Assembly (NCBI GenBank): GCA_029204225.1
Contig: CM055101.1
Span: 36,199,648 to 36,263,647 of the forward strand
From: Diphasiastrum complanatum
Lineage: Eukaryota; Streptophyta; Lycopodiopsida; Lycopodiales; Lycopodiaceae
Reading direction: 5' to 3'
DNA length: 64,000 bases
A program made the translations under genes and the position numbers. How positions within the stretch are numbered: the first letter of the stretch is position 1; each line of letters starts with the position of its first letter. Positions 31,205 to 43,202 of this stretch are shown in pieces. Under the pieces are notes generated by a model. It saw only the letters and a list, made by a program, of their open reading frames with translations. It did no database searches and was not told the DNA's origin.

Positions 31205-33520
31205 TCACATGGGGGATTGATAGTGGGGCTACTCCCACATGACTCACCAAAAGGACTACTTCTCTGTCTTACAATAACTCTAAGAAGTTTATCTTTACAG
31301 CTAGTGATCAAGAATGTGAGATTGTAGAAATTGGATCCATTCCATTATGTCTTGGATCATCTAAGAGAGTAGATCTAGACAGTGTTCTTTATGTACCATC
31401 TATTACAAAGAACTTGTTGAGTGTTGGAAAACTTATGGATAGTGGATTAAATGTACATTTCAAGCATGGAGCATGTTCCATCTTGAAAGATGATAAATGT
31501 ATTGCTAGTGGTCTTAAGCATGGAAGGTTATTCAAGTTGGATGCTAATGTGATGGTTGGAAGTGTGAACATGGCAAGGGAGGGGCTCACTCAAGTGGAAT
31601 TGTGGCACAAGAGGTTAGGCCATCCTAACTTCAAAGCTATGGAGACCATGGTGACAAAGGAGCTTGCAATTGGACTACTCCAAGTGTATCAAGCTTTATG
31701 AAGCTTGTGGACTCTCCAAATCTCATAAGCAACCATTCAAGAGATCTTTGACAAGATCTAACTTGACCTTATATACTCAGATGTGCATTCATTTTCACAT
31801 GAATCTAATAGTGGAGCTCTTATGTATGTCACATTTATTGATGATAAATAAAGATACTCTTGACTTTACCTCTTGTCTAAGAAAAGTGATGTATTTGAGT
31901 CATTTGTGAGGTTCAACTTAATGCTAGCATGAAAGTATTAAGATGTGATAATGGAGGGGAGTACATCTCCAATAGAATGAAAGAGTTTTGTGAAACTAAT
32001 GGCATTAGAAGAGAGTTTACATGCACATACACTCCTCAACAAAATGGAGATGTCGAGAGGGAAACTAGAACACCATGTGAGTGTGCTAAAGCATTGAGGT
32101 TAGTTGCATATCTTCCTATTTCATTTTGGGGAGAAGCTATTTTATGTGCAAACTTTCTATGTAATAGAATGATTAATAGTGCCATTGAAGGACTCACACC
32201 TTTTGAAGCATTGTATGGCAAAAAGCCAAATCTTAGTGATTTGAAATTTTTTGGATGTACTTGTTATGTACACATTCCTTTAGAAGTAAGGAAGAAGGAA
32301 GATTCTACTCATTCAAAGGCATCTTTGTTGGTTATAGTGAAACTAGTAAAGCTTATAGGATATTTGATCCTATTATCAAGAAATTTGTTGTAAGTAGAGA
32401 TGTACTTTTGAATCTCTCAATGTCAAAGAGAAGGTGCTTTCCAACAACTCTCATCTTGTCAATGATCATGCAATGGCTGAGGAGGAGCTTCAAGGAGTTG
32501 AAGACCAAGAGGATCTTGCTCAAGATCCAAAGGAGCCAAGAAGATCAACAAGGATGAGGGCCAAGCCATCAAGGCTCACTTACATTGACAAAGGGAAGCA
32601 AAGGGAAGATTCTCAACTACACACCTCTTATTCTTTCTTGACTACTATGCTTGAAGAACCAACTTGTTTTGAAGAAGCAATTAATTCTCAAAGTTGGAAG
32701 AATTCTATGCAAGTTGAGTTTGCTTTGTTGGAAAATCAAACTTGGGATCTTGATGATCTACCTTATGGAAAGAAGTCTCTTACTTGTAAATGGATTTATA
32801 ATCAAGATGGTTCCATTCATAAGTATAAGACTAGACTTGTAGCAAACAGATTTTTGCAAGTCAAAGACATAGATTATGATGAAACCTTTGCTCCTGTTGC
32901 AAAGCTTGTTACCATTAGATCGATCATATGTCTTGCTACTTCTTTCAAATGGGAGCTCTTTCAACTTGATGTGACAAATGCTTTCTTGAATGGATTCTTG
33001 AACAAGGAAATTTACATGTGCCAACCAGAGGGCTTCATCAAAGATAGAGAAGAAGAAAAAGTGTGCTTTTTGAAGAAGAGTCTTTATGGACTCAAGCAAG
33101 CACCTAGAGCATGGTACTCTAGGTTGCACTCTTACCTTATTTCCATTGGATTTGTTGTAAGTTCTTATGAACCATCATTGTACTACAAATGTAATGATGG
33201 GAAGATCATTAGTTTGGTTTTATATATTGATGATATAATTCTCACAGGAAATGATCTTGATAACATTAGATGTAATAATTTCCTTGTCTAGTGAATTTAA
33301 GATGGTAGATCTAGGACTTCTAAAAGTTATACTTGGAATAGAAGTCACTAAAAGTAATGATTTTACTTTCATATGCAAACATGAAGTGGTTGGGTTCATA
33401 AATGACATTCTATTTGTATCATTGTTAAAGAGTGGTTGGAATGCAAACATGAAGTGTACATCTAGGGGGAGTAGTTCAGCTAAGTTCATCAAGTTCGTAA
33501 TAAGTGGTAACTTATGAAAG
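31205..33520 (+). mobile_element. Copia pol copy 1 (protease-integrase-RT), RNase H missing
   Basis: The protease motif IDSGAT is followed by a frameshift and HMTHQKDYFS, then VLYVPSITKNLLSVGKLMDSG. Integrase pieces include LWHKRLGHPNFKAME, RCDNGGEYISNRMKEF (second catalytic Asp intact) and TPQQNGDVERE (catalytic Glu intact). RT follows almost unbroken from 32434 (TFAPVAKLVTIRSIICLA, QLDVTNAFLNGFL, YGLKQAPRAWY) to the active-site LYIDDIILTGND near 33226-33255. It stops after ILGIEVTKSN; RNase H and the 3' LTR are absent. At about 33530 the sequence switches to a minus-strand Copia leader. Confidence 0.85.
32434..33291 (+). pseudogene. Copia reverse transcriptase (copy 1)
   Basis: The 285-residue frame begins in the integrase-RT linker (RRSTRMRAKPSRLTYIDKGKQ) and contains the Copia RT series: WKNSMQVEFALLENQTWDL, CKWIYNQDGSIHKYKTRLVA, DYDETFAPVAK, FQLDVTNAFLNG, MCQPEGF, KKSLYGLKQAPRAWY and LYIDDIIL. 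The catalytic Asp residues in QLDV and YIDD are present. A frameshift after DLDNIRCNNFLV ends the frame; the continuation EFKMVDLGLLKVILGIEV lies in another frame from about 33290. Confidence 0.85.
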
Positions 33521-33529
33521 TACCATGAG

Positions 33530-34470
33530 ATTGGTCAACTTCTGGATGATTTTTGTGATCATTCAAGCAATAAATGACATGTACTCACGATTTGCCACAG
33601 GTCTAGACGCCCTACCTATGACTCTTCAAAAGCTTATAACTTCTGATTGGCTTATCCAACTGTCATGATTCAAATTGCATCAGATTCTACACACTTCTAG
33701 CTTTCTAGTGGGCTGATTTGCATGAAATTTGGATCTAAGGTGAGAGAGAACCACCAAACTGAAAATGGACAGATTTCACACGTGCCAGCACCTGAAATTT
33801 TGTACAGTACCTGACCTGGACCATTCAAAGTGGTTTGAAGCTCTAAATCATCAGAAAACTGCAAACTAGCTAGAAAGTAGAATATAGACAATTCTAGCTT
33901 GAAATCTGATCAAATTTGCAAACTTTTTGATTAGATTTGCTTGTAAATCTTAGGTAGGCTCTGATACCATGTTGAATTCACACGTGTGGGATGCCCTACA
34001 CATGTACTTTTGATCTCCTAAGCCTAATAATACCATAAAGATCAGACTAGCATTGGTTGACAATAGAAAAGCTGATCATACAAGAAATATTATTGTGTTA
34101 CAAGCAAGATCTGTCAACAAAACATGAAACTAAGCATAATAAAAGTCTCAACTCGGCTAGAGAGATAAAATGAAAGTACAAACTCGAGTAGAGAGAGAGA
34201 GAGAGAGGGCACAAAGAGCTTAGTCTCCAAATTTGCATTACACACAAATTTCATCATTTTCTCAATGAGAGTACATCACATATATATAGATCCATGGACT
34301 CTCCTCCTACTTTGAGTTGAATTGGAGTTATGAATCCACCTCTCAAGCTATCTAGACTTATTCAAGCCACCTCACTATGTCTAATTGTGCCACCTAGTCT
34401 TTTCATGCATTAAATGTGGCATGCAAAGTACAAATGGCAATTCCTATGGTAGCTCGAGTTTCTACTTCTA
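33530..34470 (-). mobile_element. Copia 5' LTR and leader, same family as the 46-51 kb element
   Basis: On the minus strand an LTR ends CACACGTGTGAATTCAACA at 33970, followed by a perfect primer site TGGTATCAGAGC (33958-33969). The leader below it (33969-33530) resembles 47101-47520, including the region reading CCTGACCTGGACC against TCTGACCTGGTAC and the words around AAGCTTATAACTT. The upstream LTR edge was not found; the estimate of about 34470 is where recognisable sequence changes. Confidence 0.6.
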
Positions 34471-34471
34471 C

Positions 34472-34730
34472 CTACCTTGAATATTTTATTCTAAGATGGG
34501 TATTTTCTAAGCCAAAAGAGCTCAATTCATCTTTGGCATGTTTAGGACCCCTACTTACACCATTAGATAGATTTTTCCAATATTTTGACATATCTAACAG
34601 ATGCAACAATCCACCAGCCTTCAAGTTTTTCACATTATTCCATTGGCACTGATCACAGTGCGACACATAACATTCTATGAAAGGCTTTAACTCTGGCCAA
34701 AAGAAGTCCCTTCGTACCAAATCTATTCAC
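34472..34730 (-). mobile_element. Gypsy integrase zinc-domain scrap
   Basis: The minus-strand frame reads LVRRDFFWPELKPFIECYVSHCDQCQ and then KAGGLLHLLDM, the end of the HHCC domain and the start of the core of a Ty3/Gypsy integrase. Catalytic residues are not present. Confidence 0.65.
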
Positions 34731-34739
34731 CATGTGAGA

Positions 34740-35850
34740 AATTGCCATGAGACACTTCTCAACGATATGCCTATGTATACCTAACTAGTTTATGCATGCC
34801 AATAAACTCAGTCCAATGAACTCATAGTGGATCCACATGACTAAGAATTTGCGCAAAAAACACATGATCCCACTATGAATCACTACATTGCATATCTCCA
34901 AAGATCTTACCCAATTGCATATGTTATATCTAACTGTGACCCAGTTATCCTAAGATAAAACGTCTCCCAAAGAGTGCTATCTCATAGAATATGAAATTAA
35001 TATTTTAATTTGAGACTTTTTTCCAAAAGAATATATCACTAACCAAGAATTTATTTCTTTGTATCAACTCTTAGTTCTCACTAAAATCAAGTTGATCAAA
35101 TCCAATAAGGAGCCATCTAAACAACCCTTTCTTGTAAATGTGAAAGATTCAACTAGTTTGATCATATTTGCTACATTTTTATATTTGGCAAATTCAGGCC
35201 AACTTTATTTTAGACTTAGGGTTTGACTCTTTCAAAGTTCATTAGTCTAAATTTTATTTGAATAGACACTTTTTGAAAGTGTGGGAAAGTTAGAAGTCGA
35301 GTTTGAGTAGATTCAAATTTAAATGTTGGGTATATTAAATCTAGACCCAAAAATAGTAGGGTTTACATTCTGGTGGGAAAGCCAAGCGGCCAAATAGGGT
35401 TTGGACCTGTTATAAAAGGATGTAACTCATGGAAAGACATATCTTCTTTCTTCTATATCTCATTTAATGCTTATACATGGTTCTCTTGGGTTCTACTATC
35501 CATTGGTGCACTATACTTGTGATTGCTTGCAATTCTATGTGTAGAATGACCTATATTTGTTATTTTTGGATCACACGTGTGAAATAAAGTAGCTTGCTAT
35601 ACCAAAATCAAGTTTCTTGCATTTGTAGATTGGATCTTTTGTAGATCAAAACCTTATATAGGTTTATAAACTTGATCAATTCTGATTTTTGAATTCACAT
35701 GTTGGATTTGGCCGATTTTTGGATTATTAGATCAGCCTAAGTGGTGGCTAATAGGTTGCATATCAAATTTTCAGCATTTGCATGTAGATTTTGAAATATT
35801 CAATTTTTTGTGATTTTGTCAAAACCCTAATTTTGATTGGATCTCTAGAT
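34740..35850. other. No gene; LTR-like promoter region before Copia copy 2
   Basis: TATAAAAGG at 35411-35419 and ATCACACGTGTGAAATAAAGTAGC near 35571 look like an LTR promoter and transcribed region upstream of the Copia pol at 35855. No matching second LTR was identified. Confidence 0.35.
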
Positions 35851-35854
35851 AGTG

Positions 35855-38349
35855 AGGTTGTTGGACTTGTGGAGCAAGTTCACACATGACTTTTCACAAA
35901 GATTATTTCACTTCTTTGTTGGCATATGGAGATGACAAGAGGGTGATCTACACGGCCAATGATGGTGAGTGTGCAATCAAGGGGATTGGCACAATTCCTA
36001 TTTCTCTCTCTACAAATAGGAATGTTCATTTGGAGGATGTCTTGTTTATTCCATCTATTACCAAGAATTTTCTTAGTGTGAGTCAAATGCTAAGTGAAGG
36101 CCTCAAGGTTGAGTTTGATGGAAATGCTTGCATGATCAAAATGAAGTATGTCTTGATTGGAAAAGGTAAAAGGCCATGGAAGTTGTTCAAACTAGATGCT
36201 TGTGTTATTGCTAACCAAGTTAGATGTGTTGCAAGAGAGCAAATACGTATTTCAAGAGGTTTGGCATAAAGGATGAGACACCTCAACTTCAAGTCATTGG
36301 AGGTAATGGCTAGAAAGAAGGTTTAGGGTTTAGGGTTTCCAAGTTTCTTAAGTGGCATCAACCATGTTTGTGAGTCTTGTGCTTTGTCTAAGTCACATAG
36401 AATACCTTATACTAGATCTACATCTAGATCTACAAGGCCTTTTCAACTTGTACATTTGGATATTCATGGATTTACTACAATTAGCAATAGTGGAGCTAAG
36501 ATGTATGTAACATTCATTGATGGTTTTAGTAGATTTTGTTGGATCTATCTACTAAAGAGCAAAGATGAAGTGTATGATGTCTTTGTTAAGTTCAAGAATG
36601 CAAGGGAGAACAAATTTTTCACAAGGATCAAGTGCTTAAGGAGTAACAATGGTGGTGAGTACATATTTACCAAGTTCAAGGCCTTTTGTGATGAGCATGG
36701 GATCAAGAGGGAGTATACAACATCAAGGACCCCACAACAAAATGGAGTGGCTGAAAGAAAGAACACGACTTTACGTAAAAGTGCTAAAGCCATGAGGTTA
36801 AGTGCTAATCTTGATAAACCATTTTGGGATCAACCTTTGTTGTCTGCCAATAGGTGGCCGAGTGCTCTTTTGGATGGAAGGACACTTTTTGAGATGCTAT
36901 TCAAGAGGAGGCCACGTGTCAACTTTCTAAGAACTTTTGGATGCACATGTTATGTCAACATTACTCTTGATGATAGGACCAAGGAGGAGGATCCATCTTC
37001 AAGAAGAGATACTTTTTTTTGGATATAGTGAGGTGAGTAAAGCCTACACGGTTTACATTCCTTCTACTAACAAAGTGATTGTTGGTAGAGAAGTCATTTT
37101 TGATGAGGGGAACATTCCAAAAGTGTCTTCAAGCATGATTGATGGTGACGTGGATGGATCTAACATTCTTGATGTTGATGTAAAGGATCCTACTTTAGAT
37201 GGTGATGATGATGGACCTTCATCAAGTCAAAATCCAAGGAGAACATCAAGGAAAAGACAAGTACCTTCAAGGCTCACATATGATGAAAAGGGTAAGAAAA
37301 TAGTTTCTAGAAATTATGTTGCTTTCCTAACTTCTTTTGATGAATCTTCAAGTGTAGATGAAGCAAGGAAGGAAGAGGAGTGGATCCAAGCAATGGATCT
37401 TGAGTATCAAGCTCTTATGAAGAATGGAACACAGATATTGGTGGAGTTACCTAAGGACAAGAAAGCTATTGGATGCAAATGAATATTCAAGGTGAAGACA
37501 AACCAAGATGGATCGGGCAAAAGGATATGCTCAAGAACAAGGGATTGACTATGATGAGACCTTTGCACCCATGGCAAAGATGGTAAGCATTCGAGTCATC
37601 ATCTCACTTGCTACACTTTATGGATGGGATCTATGGCTAATGGATATTACAAATGCATTCTTGAATGGTTATCTTGAAGAGGAAGTGTACATGGAACAAC
37701 TCGAGAGCTACATTTCATCAACAAAGCCAAATCATGTGTGTCTACTAGAAAAGACTTTGTATGACCTTAAGCAAGGAGTTGGTATGCTAAGCTTAACACT
37801 TTTTTACTCTCTCAAGGCTTTGTTATGAGTGAGTATGATTATTCACTTTATTATAGATTTGCTAGAAATAATGTTACCATCTTGCTAATCTATGTGGATG
37901 ATATCATCTTGAGTGGCGGAGACAATCAAGATGTGGAGGATATCAAGAGTGCTCTTACGGAGGAGTTTGAGGTGCATGATCTTGGTAACTTGCATTACAA
38001 TTTGGAAATAGAAGTGATTAGGACTTCTCAGTCTACTTTCATTTGTCAAGAGAAGTATGCTAATTCTATTCTAGAAAGATTTCATATGGTAGATGCAAAA
38101 GCTAGTGATACATCTATGGAGTCTCATGTAAAGCTAACTATGAGAGGTAGTGAAAGATCCTTCAAGGACATTACTCTCTATAGGAATCTAGTTGGTTCAC
38201 TCATCTATCTAACCATTACTAGACCTGATCTAAGCTATTGTGTTGGAAGATTGAGTCAATTCATGCAAGATCCTAGTGAGGAGCATTGGAAGCTAGGAAA
38301 ACGAGTTTTGAGGTACATCATTGGAACTTCAGATTTTGGCATATTGTAA
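35855..38349 (+). mobile_element. Copia pol copy 2 (protease-integrase-RT-partial RNase H)
   Basis: The protease reads GASSHMTFHKDYF after a one-base insertion, with Cys in place of Ser before GA. The integrase starts VCESCALSKSHRIPYT, has the first Asp (VHLDIHGF) and the Glu (NGVAERKN), but the second catalytic Asp is Asn (RSNNGGEYI). RT is split over three frames (37382-37482, 37508-37828, 37825-38349) and retains LIYVDDIILSGGD, DLGNLHYNLEIEV and ITRPDLSYCVGRLSQFM. It ends at RYIIGTSDFGIL. Gag is missing. Confidence 0.85.
36384..37028 (+). pseudogene. Copia integrase (copy 2), catalytic Asp to Asn
   Basis: A 214-residue frame spans the CC half of the zinc domain and the core. D in FQLVHLDIHGF and E in TPQQNGVAERKN are present, but the middle catalytic site is RSNNGGEY instead of RSDNGGEY, which should abolish strand transfer. 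A telomere-like tract (TTTAGGGTTTAGGGTTT, about 36324-36340) interrupts the frame just upstream. Confidence 0.8.
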
Positions 38350-39199
38350 GAGGGATCATCATCTAATCTTTTTGGATTTTCAGGTTTGGACTATGCAGAA
38401 AAACCACCAATTATCAAAATCCTAAAAAATACAAAAAAAGAACCTTCACCCAATTCACTGTGCTTAGATGTGATTCAGATCTATCTACTGCCAGGTCGGC
38501 AGAGAATAATAACAAAAATAGAAAGTTTTTCAGAGCATCAGCTGTCATATGTCATATTTTTGCCAAAAAAGTCACTTTTTTGCAAAATTACCAGTATTAC
38601 TCTTGATCCTTCACCAGAACCTTCGCCGAGTTTTCAGAACATTCTATTTATAAGAAAATACTATTTTTGAGTTCGACGAAGATTTATCTTGATCAGATCA
38701 CAAAAAATCTTGATTTTTACCCTCGCCAGATCACAAAAACTATATTTTCTTGTGTCAGAATCCTTCGTCCGGTTGTCCATAGTTTTATCTGTGTCAGATC
38801 TTACATCTGAGAAGTCGATGAAGGTTATTTCCCAAGAAATTGCCAGAAAAATGTTCAGAGAGTTTCTTATCCCAAAATAGCACTGTTGAACCTTCGTCGA
38901 GCCAACCTCCGCCCAGATAACCTTTGCCAGTCCTATTTTTAGTTTCTGATTTTTCAGATCAAGTCTCTGTCAAAATTTGGATCAGATCTGATATATTCTG
39001 AATTGGACTCTAAGAGAATTATCATTTTGGAGAAGTATTGATTGATTGAATTTTGGTTAGTTTTTCATCATATAGAATCAGATTCTTGAAAGTGGAATAG
39101 AGCTAGCAGATCTAATCTGAGATAGTTTTTGCCAAGCTCTCATCAAGCTCTTTCCAAAAAAAACCAAAAAAAAAAAGAAAAAAAAAAAAAATTGAAAAC

Positions 39200-39276
39200 C
39201 CTAATATCGGATCAGCATGCGTCCTTAGGGTTTGACCAGGTCAAAGTGGTCAACCGTGCGCCGATCCGATATTAGG
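39200..39276. repeat. 14-bp perfect inverted repeat
   Basis: CCTAATATCGGATC at 39200-39213 pairs exactly with GATCCGATATTAGG at 39263-39276. Related TAATATCGG/CAATATTGG words followed by GCGCGCC recur at 39440-39610. Confidence 0.8.
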
Positions 39277-39617
39277 TTGACCGTTGATTGTTGACAATCC
39301 AAAACTTTGACTGAGAATATCTCTTTAACCGTAGCTCGGAACTGGGTCATGTTGGTGCCATTGAAAAGCTCTCGTCGAGGGCTTTTTAATGGCATTGTAA
39401 TCGTCTCAATTCGAGCTGTCTTTCAAAAGTTATCATTTTTCAATATCAGTTCAACGCGCCTGACCCAATCGTGATATTCCTGTTCGAGACTCTCGCGCGC
39501 CCTTCTGATATCGTGTAGTTTTCGACTTTTTTATCTAATATCGGTTCGGCGCGCCTGACCTACATTCTGCAGCTGCTGACTTTCTACGCGCGCGCTGATC
39601 CAATATTGGGTCCGCGA

Positions 39618-39713
39618 ATGGCTCGCACGAAGCAAACAACACAAAGGTGTCCCAGTGCAAGGAGGCCACCATGGAAATCCACCACCACCTCGTCCTCCAC
39701 CACCGCCTCCTAG
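39618..39713 (+). other. Short ORF beginning with the histone H3 tail heptapeptide MARTKQT
   Basis: The 31-residue frame starts MARTKQTTQRCPSARRPP and stops at TAG 39711-39713. The first seven residues equal the histone H3 N-terminus; the rest does not match H3. Context (proline-rich gag-like frame just downstream) suggests the start of a Gypsy gag, not a histone gene. Confidence 0.45.
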
Positions 39714-40179
39714 GCCAAGGGGCATGCCACATGACCCGCCATGACTGAAGTATATCCGAATGATCTGTGTGCGTGTTGAACCGATATTCGGGCGTGAAAT
39801 TCAAACGTAAAGTTTTCTTTATTGTCATGTTTGTGCTTATGTAGGGCAGAGCTTCAAAAATGATTGCCCTCGTAAGTTTCCGTGAACGTATCATATCTCT
39901 AGGTACAGAATTCGATGGCCATTATTTTTTATTGATGGACCATTCATTACTTTTAGGCACAGGTACCATGTTGTAATATTATTATTGGTGGACGTTTACA
40001 GCCTCGGATTATATGACAAATGTATGGTTGTTATTACAAGCACGCTTAACTAATTAATGCATGAAGTTAGAGCTAGTTTTAACACAGTAGTTAGAATGCG
40101 GGCAGTACCGGAAACTCGAAAAACGGCAACCAAACGGTACCGGTTTCCATTCTCTCTCTACCTAGCCTCTTTGTAAAGG

Positions 40180-40760
40180 CAAATTTCTTAAAGGGCCCAT
40201 TTTGAGCCCAAATTTCTCCTAATGATAGTGACATGCAAGGCATGCACAAAGTGAAATGGACACATGCATGATGATTTGTACAAATCTAGTTGAAAAAATG
40301 ACACTTGGTAAAAGTAGGTACAAATGCATGCATGAGAAGTGACAAATGTCACTAATACTCTAGTTTTCACTTATAGATGTGGATGGAAGTTGGATGGATG
40401 TGGTTCTACCTCGAGCTACCTCAAACTCCATAAATATGTGTAGACATTCTCATAATCTTTAATGAAAAACCAAGCTTTGAAGCTATTCCATGCCATTTTG
40501 GATCTAAACTATCATTTGCTTGAATATTGCTCTCACTTTCTCTCTCTAACTCGAGTTGAGGCTTATGCTCATGCATTAAATTCTTGTACTTCTTCTCTCT
40601 TGTTTATCAAAACTATCATTCTTTGATTCTTAGCATGCTAGATTGTGACTAAGCCATGTACTAAATCTTGATATTCAATCTAGAATCAGTTTGTGTGCTA
40701 ATCATAAGGTTAATAAGATCATTCACACTTGAGGAACATATCCAAACGTGTGAACTTGCT
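40180..40760 (+). repeat. Possible Copia LTR fragment
   Basis: TTTCTCTCTCTAACTCGAGTTGAGGCTTATGCTCATGCATT near 40540 resembles TTTCTCTCTCTACCCGAGAGCTCATGATGCATT inside the LTRs at 46.8 and 51.1 kb. The segment ends AAACGTGTGAACTTGCT, near the CACGTGTGAAATTCAACA edge of that family. Both ends are uncertain. Confidence 0.35.
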
Positions 40761-40769
40761 GGAAATTTT

Positions 40770-41160
40770 GTCATAAAATGCTTCAAGGACATCTGGAGAG
40801 TCCTGCTTTGGAGGATAGCCCACAAGGCTATATGGACAGGTGGGACAGCTTTGGCATGGGGCCACTCAAGAGGAGATTGTGACAAGTGCGGTTCTTCATT
40901 TGACAACATTCAACACACGCTTCTCTACTATGAGCACAATGAACCACTGAGGTCATTAGCGACAAATGTCACATGATTTGTTGGGCTCTTGTCCTTGGAT
41001 GAGCTGCATGGCTTCTAGGTCATTCTAGTTCAGTAGACTCTATTCTTTGGTTCTCTTGTAGGGCAGCTCTACTTTGGTCTATTTGGAAATTTAAAAATTC
41101 TCAGGTTTTTCAGTCAGATTTAAATGTTAGTGTATTGTTATCTGGCTTATGGGACATGCT
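40770..41160 (+). mobile_element. LINE (non-LTR) remnant, zf-RVT-like region
   Basis: The frame reads DIWRVLLWRIAHKAIWTG..., CDKCGSSFDNIQHTLLYYEH and, after a shift, CRAALLWSIWKFKNSQVFQ. This is the cysteine/histidine zinc-binding region downstream of RT in plant L1-type LINEs. RT and endonuclease are absent. The remnant ends at the LTR that starts at 41191. Confidence 0.55.
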
Positions 41161-41687
41161 TAATTGCTACTTTAGATCAGTCCCAAAACTTGTTGTGTCG
41201 TCGATGTAAAATAGGGGTCCGTCACCGGGAGCGGCAACCTCGCCTTCACCTGCATAGCAAGAAGAGAGAGGGAGAGGAGAGAGAGGAGAAAGAGAGTGAA
41301 GAGAGAGAGAAGAGATAATGCCTAGGTCAAGAAAGGCTTTGGGGGCTCGAGCGCCTACCCAAAGCTATTTTATCCCAAGGTAGGGAGACAGGGAGAAGAG
41401 AGAGAGAGAAGAGAGAGAGAGGAGAGAGAGAGAGGGATGGAGATGGAGAAACCAAGAGAGTTTTATTATAAAAAAGATGGAAGATGCTACAATACAAAGG
41501 AAATGGCTCTCTCTTATAGATTTTAGAGGTGAGCCTCCTTCACTCTCATTGGCCACTTCATTGGGACAAGGATTCTAATGTGGATACGGTGTGCTCGTTT
41601 GACTACTTTGTCGATCTAGATAGTGACATGCTTGAACTTGATGACTTTCCTCTGCAGTCAATCTTACAAATTGAGGACAAGGTGTTG

Positions 41688-43202
41688 TCATTGTACACGC
41701 TGGTGCTTGCTGGACTGGAGGCCTAATGGGCTTGGATTCCCTAGATTTGGCCTTTGAAGAATGGATATACACGGATTTGGCGTTGGTTTGGGCTGCTGCA
41801 TCATGGAACAATGAGACTTTGGTTGAATCTTGCTCGTTGAGAGACAATCATCAACTTTAGTATTCCCTTGGTCATTGCACTTCCCCATTGAAGGCGGCAT
41901 GATGGCACTTTTCCTTGGATCTTGTGCTGAATTGCCTTCAAGTTGCCCTGTTGACGCTAGTCCCCTTTGTAGTTCATCACTAAGAATTCTTTGCAGTGAT
42001 TGCGCCAAGAGACTTGGTAAAATGCGTTGGACTTCATCGGATGCCAATTTCTTGACTTCCTCAATTACCATTGACATGATGGATTCTACCATCTCTGTCT
42101 TCTGTGATGGTTTTACTTGTTTGCCCGAGGGTATTTTTGCTTACTTTGGGACTTTTGCCAGATTGTCCTCCATCACTCGTTTCATAATCAGGTGGCACCA
42201 AGATTTTTCTTTTATAGTGCGTTCGAGGCGGAAGGGTCACCACACGTGCATGTCGGTCTACATATGCCAAATGCCTCCTGGCTATTTGTGAATTTCTCAT
42301 CAGGCAATCTCGGCATGGATGATTAACTCCGCATCACGAGGGAACAAATGTTGATGGATCCCCTCGATGTGGACATTCAGCACGACGATGTTTTCCTCCG
42401 CATCCATAGCACCTCACTGAGTGTAGTATGTCATCGCCTCTAAGTTGATAGGCATACACTGGTAACATATTCCCCTTAGGATCTTCCACAAAATATACTG
42501 GTAGGCTGTTATGGTCCTCCATTGAGTTCGGTGACATGCAAGAGGATATAACCAAAACTTCTATCTCGCCATTGTTTGTTGAAGAAACTCGTGATTTAGA
42601 TGGATCAATCTGACATCCATCCTTCTGGTGAGCTCCTTGTTGGCTTGATTTTGCTTCTGACCGTTGAACCGCTGGATCTTGTTGTTGACGAACTTGTTGC
42701 TCTGTATTTTGTCCTTTTCATAAGCATGGATTCTTGATTGGACACCTGGTACTTGGATGATCTCCAAAGCAGAAGGTACATTCGTCCTTTTCAAGAAACT
42801 TAATAGAGCGAACATAAGCTTGCTGACAGCTTGAAGTGCAAGGTTCTTGGTCTTCCGCTGCACTTGATCTGCTTGACCTTGCTGCACTTTGTTGCCTTGC
42901 ATGGGGTTCCATTCTTGTTCCTCTGATTCCCCATCTGGATAAGGAAAATCCTTCTACTCGAGTGAGATTTCCATCAAGGCATCATCCTTACAAAGTTGTG
43001 CAAGTGACGCATAGGATGCTAACTCTTCCGTACCAGATCTGATCCTTTTGGGCAGTCCGGCATAGTATTTTGCCATGATGATCTGTTGGGAAATTGGGGG
43101 ATCACAATTTTTCACTAGATGATAGATCTGATAGGTGTAGTCTCGAATTGTTTCATTAGGGAACTTTTTTAATTTCGATAATCCTACAAGGGTGGTCTCC
43201 AT
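41688..43202 (-). pseudogene. Gag-like ORFs of the non-autonomous Gypsy element
   Basis: The order on the minus strand is a capsid segment (43202-42954: ETTLVGLSKLKKFPNETIRDYTYQ, IIMAKYYAGLPKRI), a knuckle CTFCFGDHPSTRC (about 42770), a second knuckle CYGCGGKHRRAEC (about 42390), and a C-terminal part (42092-41688) with a helical EEVKKLASDEVQRIL stretch. Both knuckles have CX2CX3HX4C spacing, one residue short of the usual CX2CX4HX4C. The frame is broken several times, so this copy is inactive, but the same short spacing in both knuckles suggests it is a property of the family. Confidence 0.55.

Larger units (their letters stand above)
38390..39760 (+). mobile_element. Gypsy-type leader and gag start, truncated
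   Basis: The stretch 38430-38950 repeats words like AACCTTCGCCGAG and TCCTTCGTC, resembling the repetitive leader of the gag-only element at 43.9 kb. Poly-A and an inverted repeat follow (39200-39276). At 39618 an ORF starts MARTKQTTQR. In a shifted frame it continues GGHHGNPPPPRPPPPPPRPRG, the proline-rich opening typical of plant Gypsy gag proteins. Nothing recognisable follows, so the element is cut off. Confidence 0.5.

Noticed and set aside
39618-39713. Histone H3 gene or pseudogene
   Set aside because: Only MARTKQT matches; the following residues and the shifted proline-rich frame fit a Gypsy gag start.
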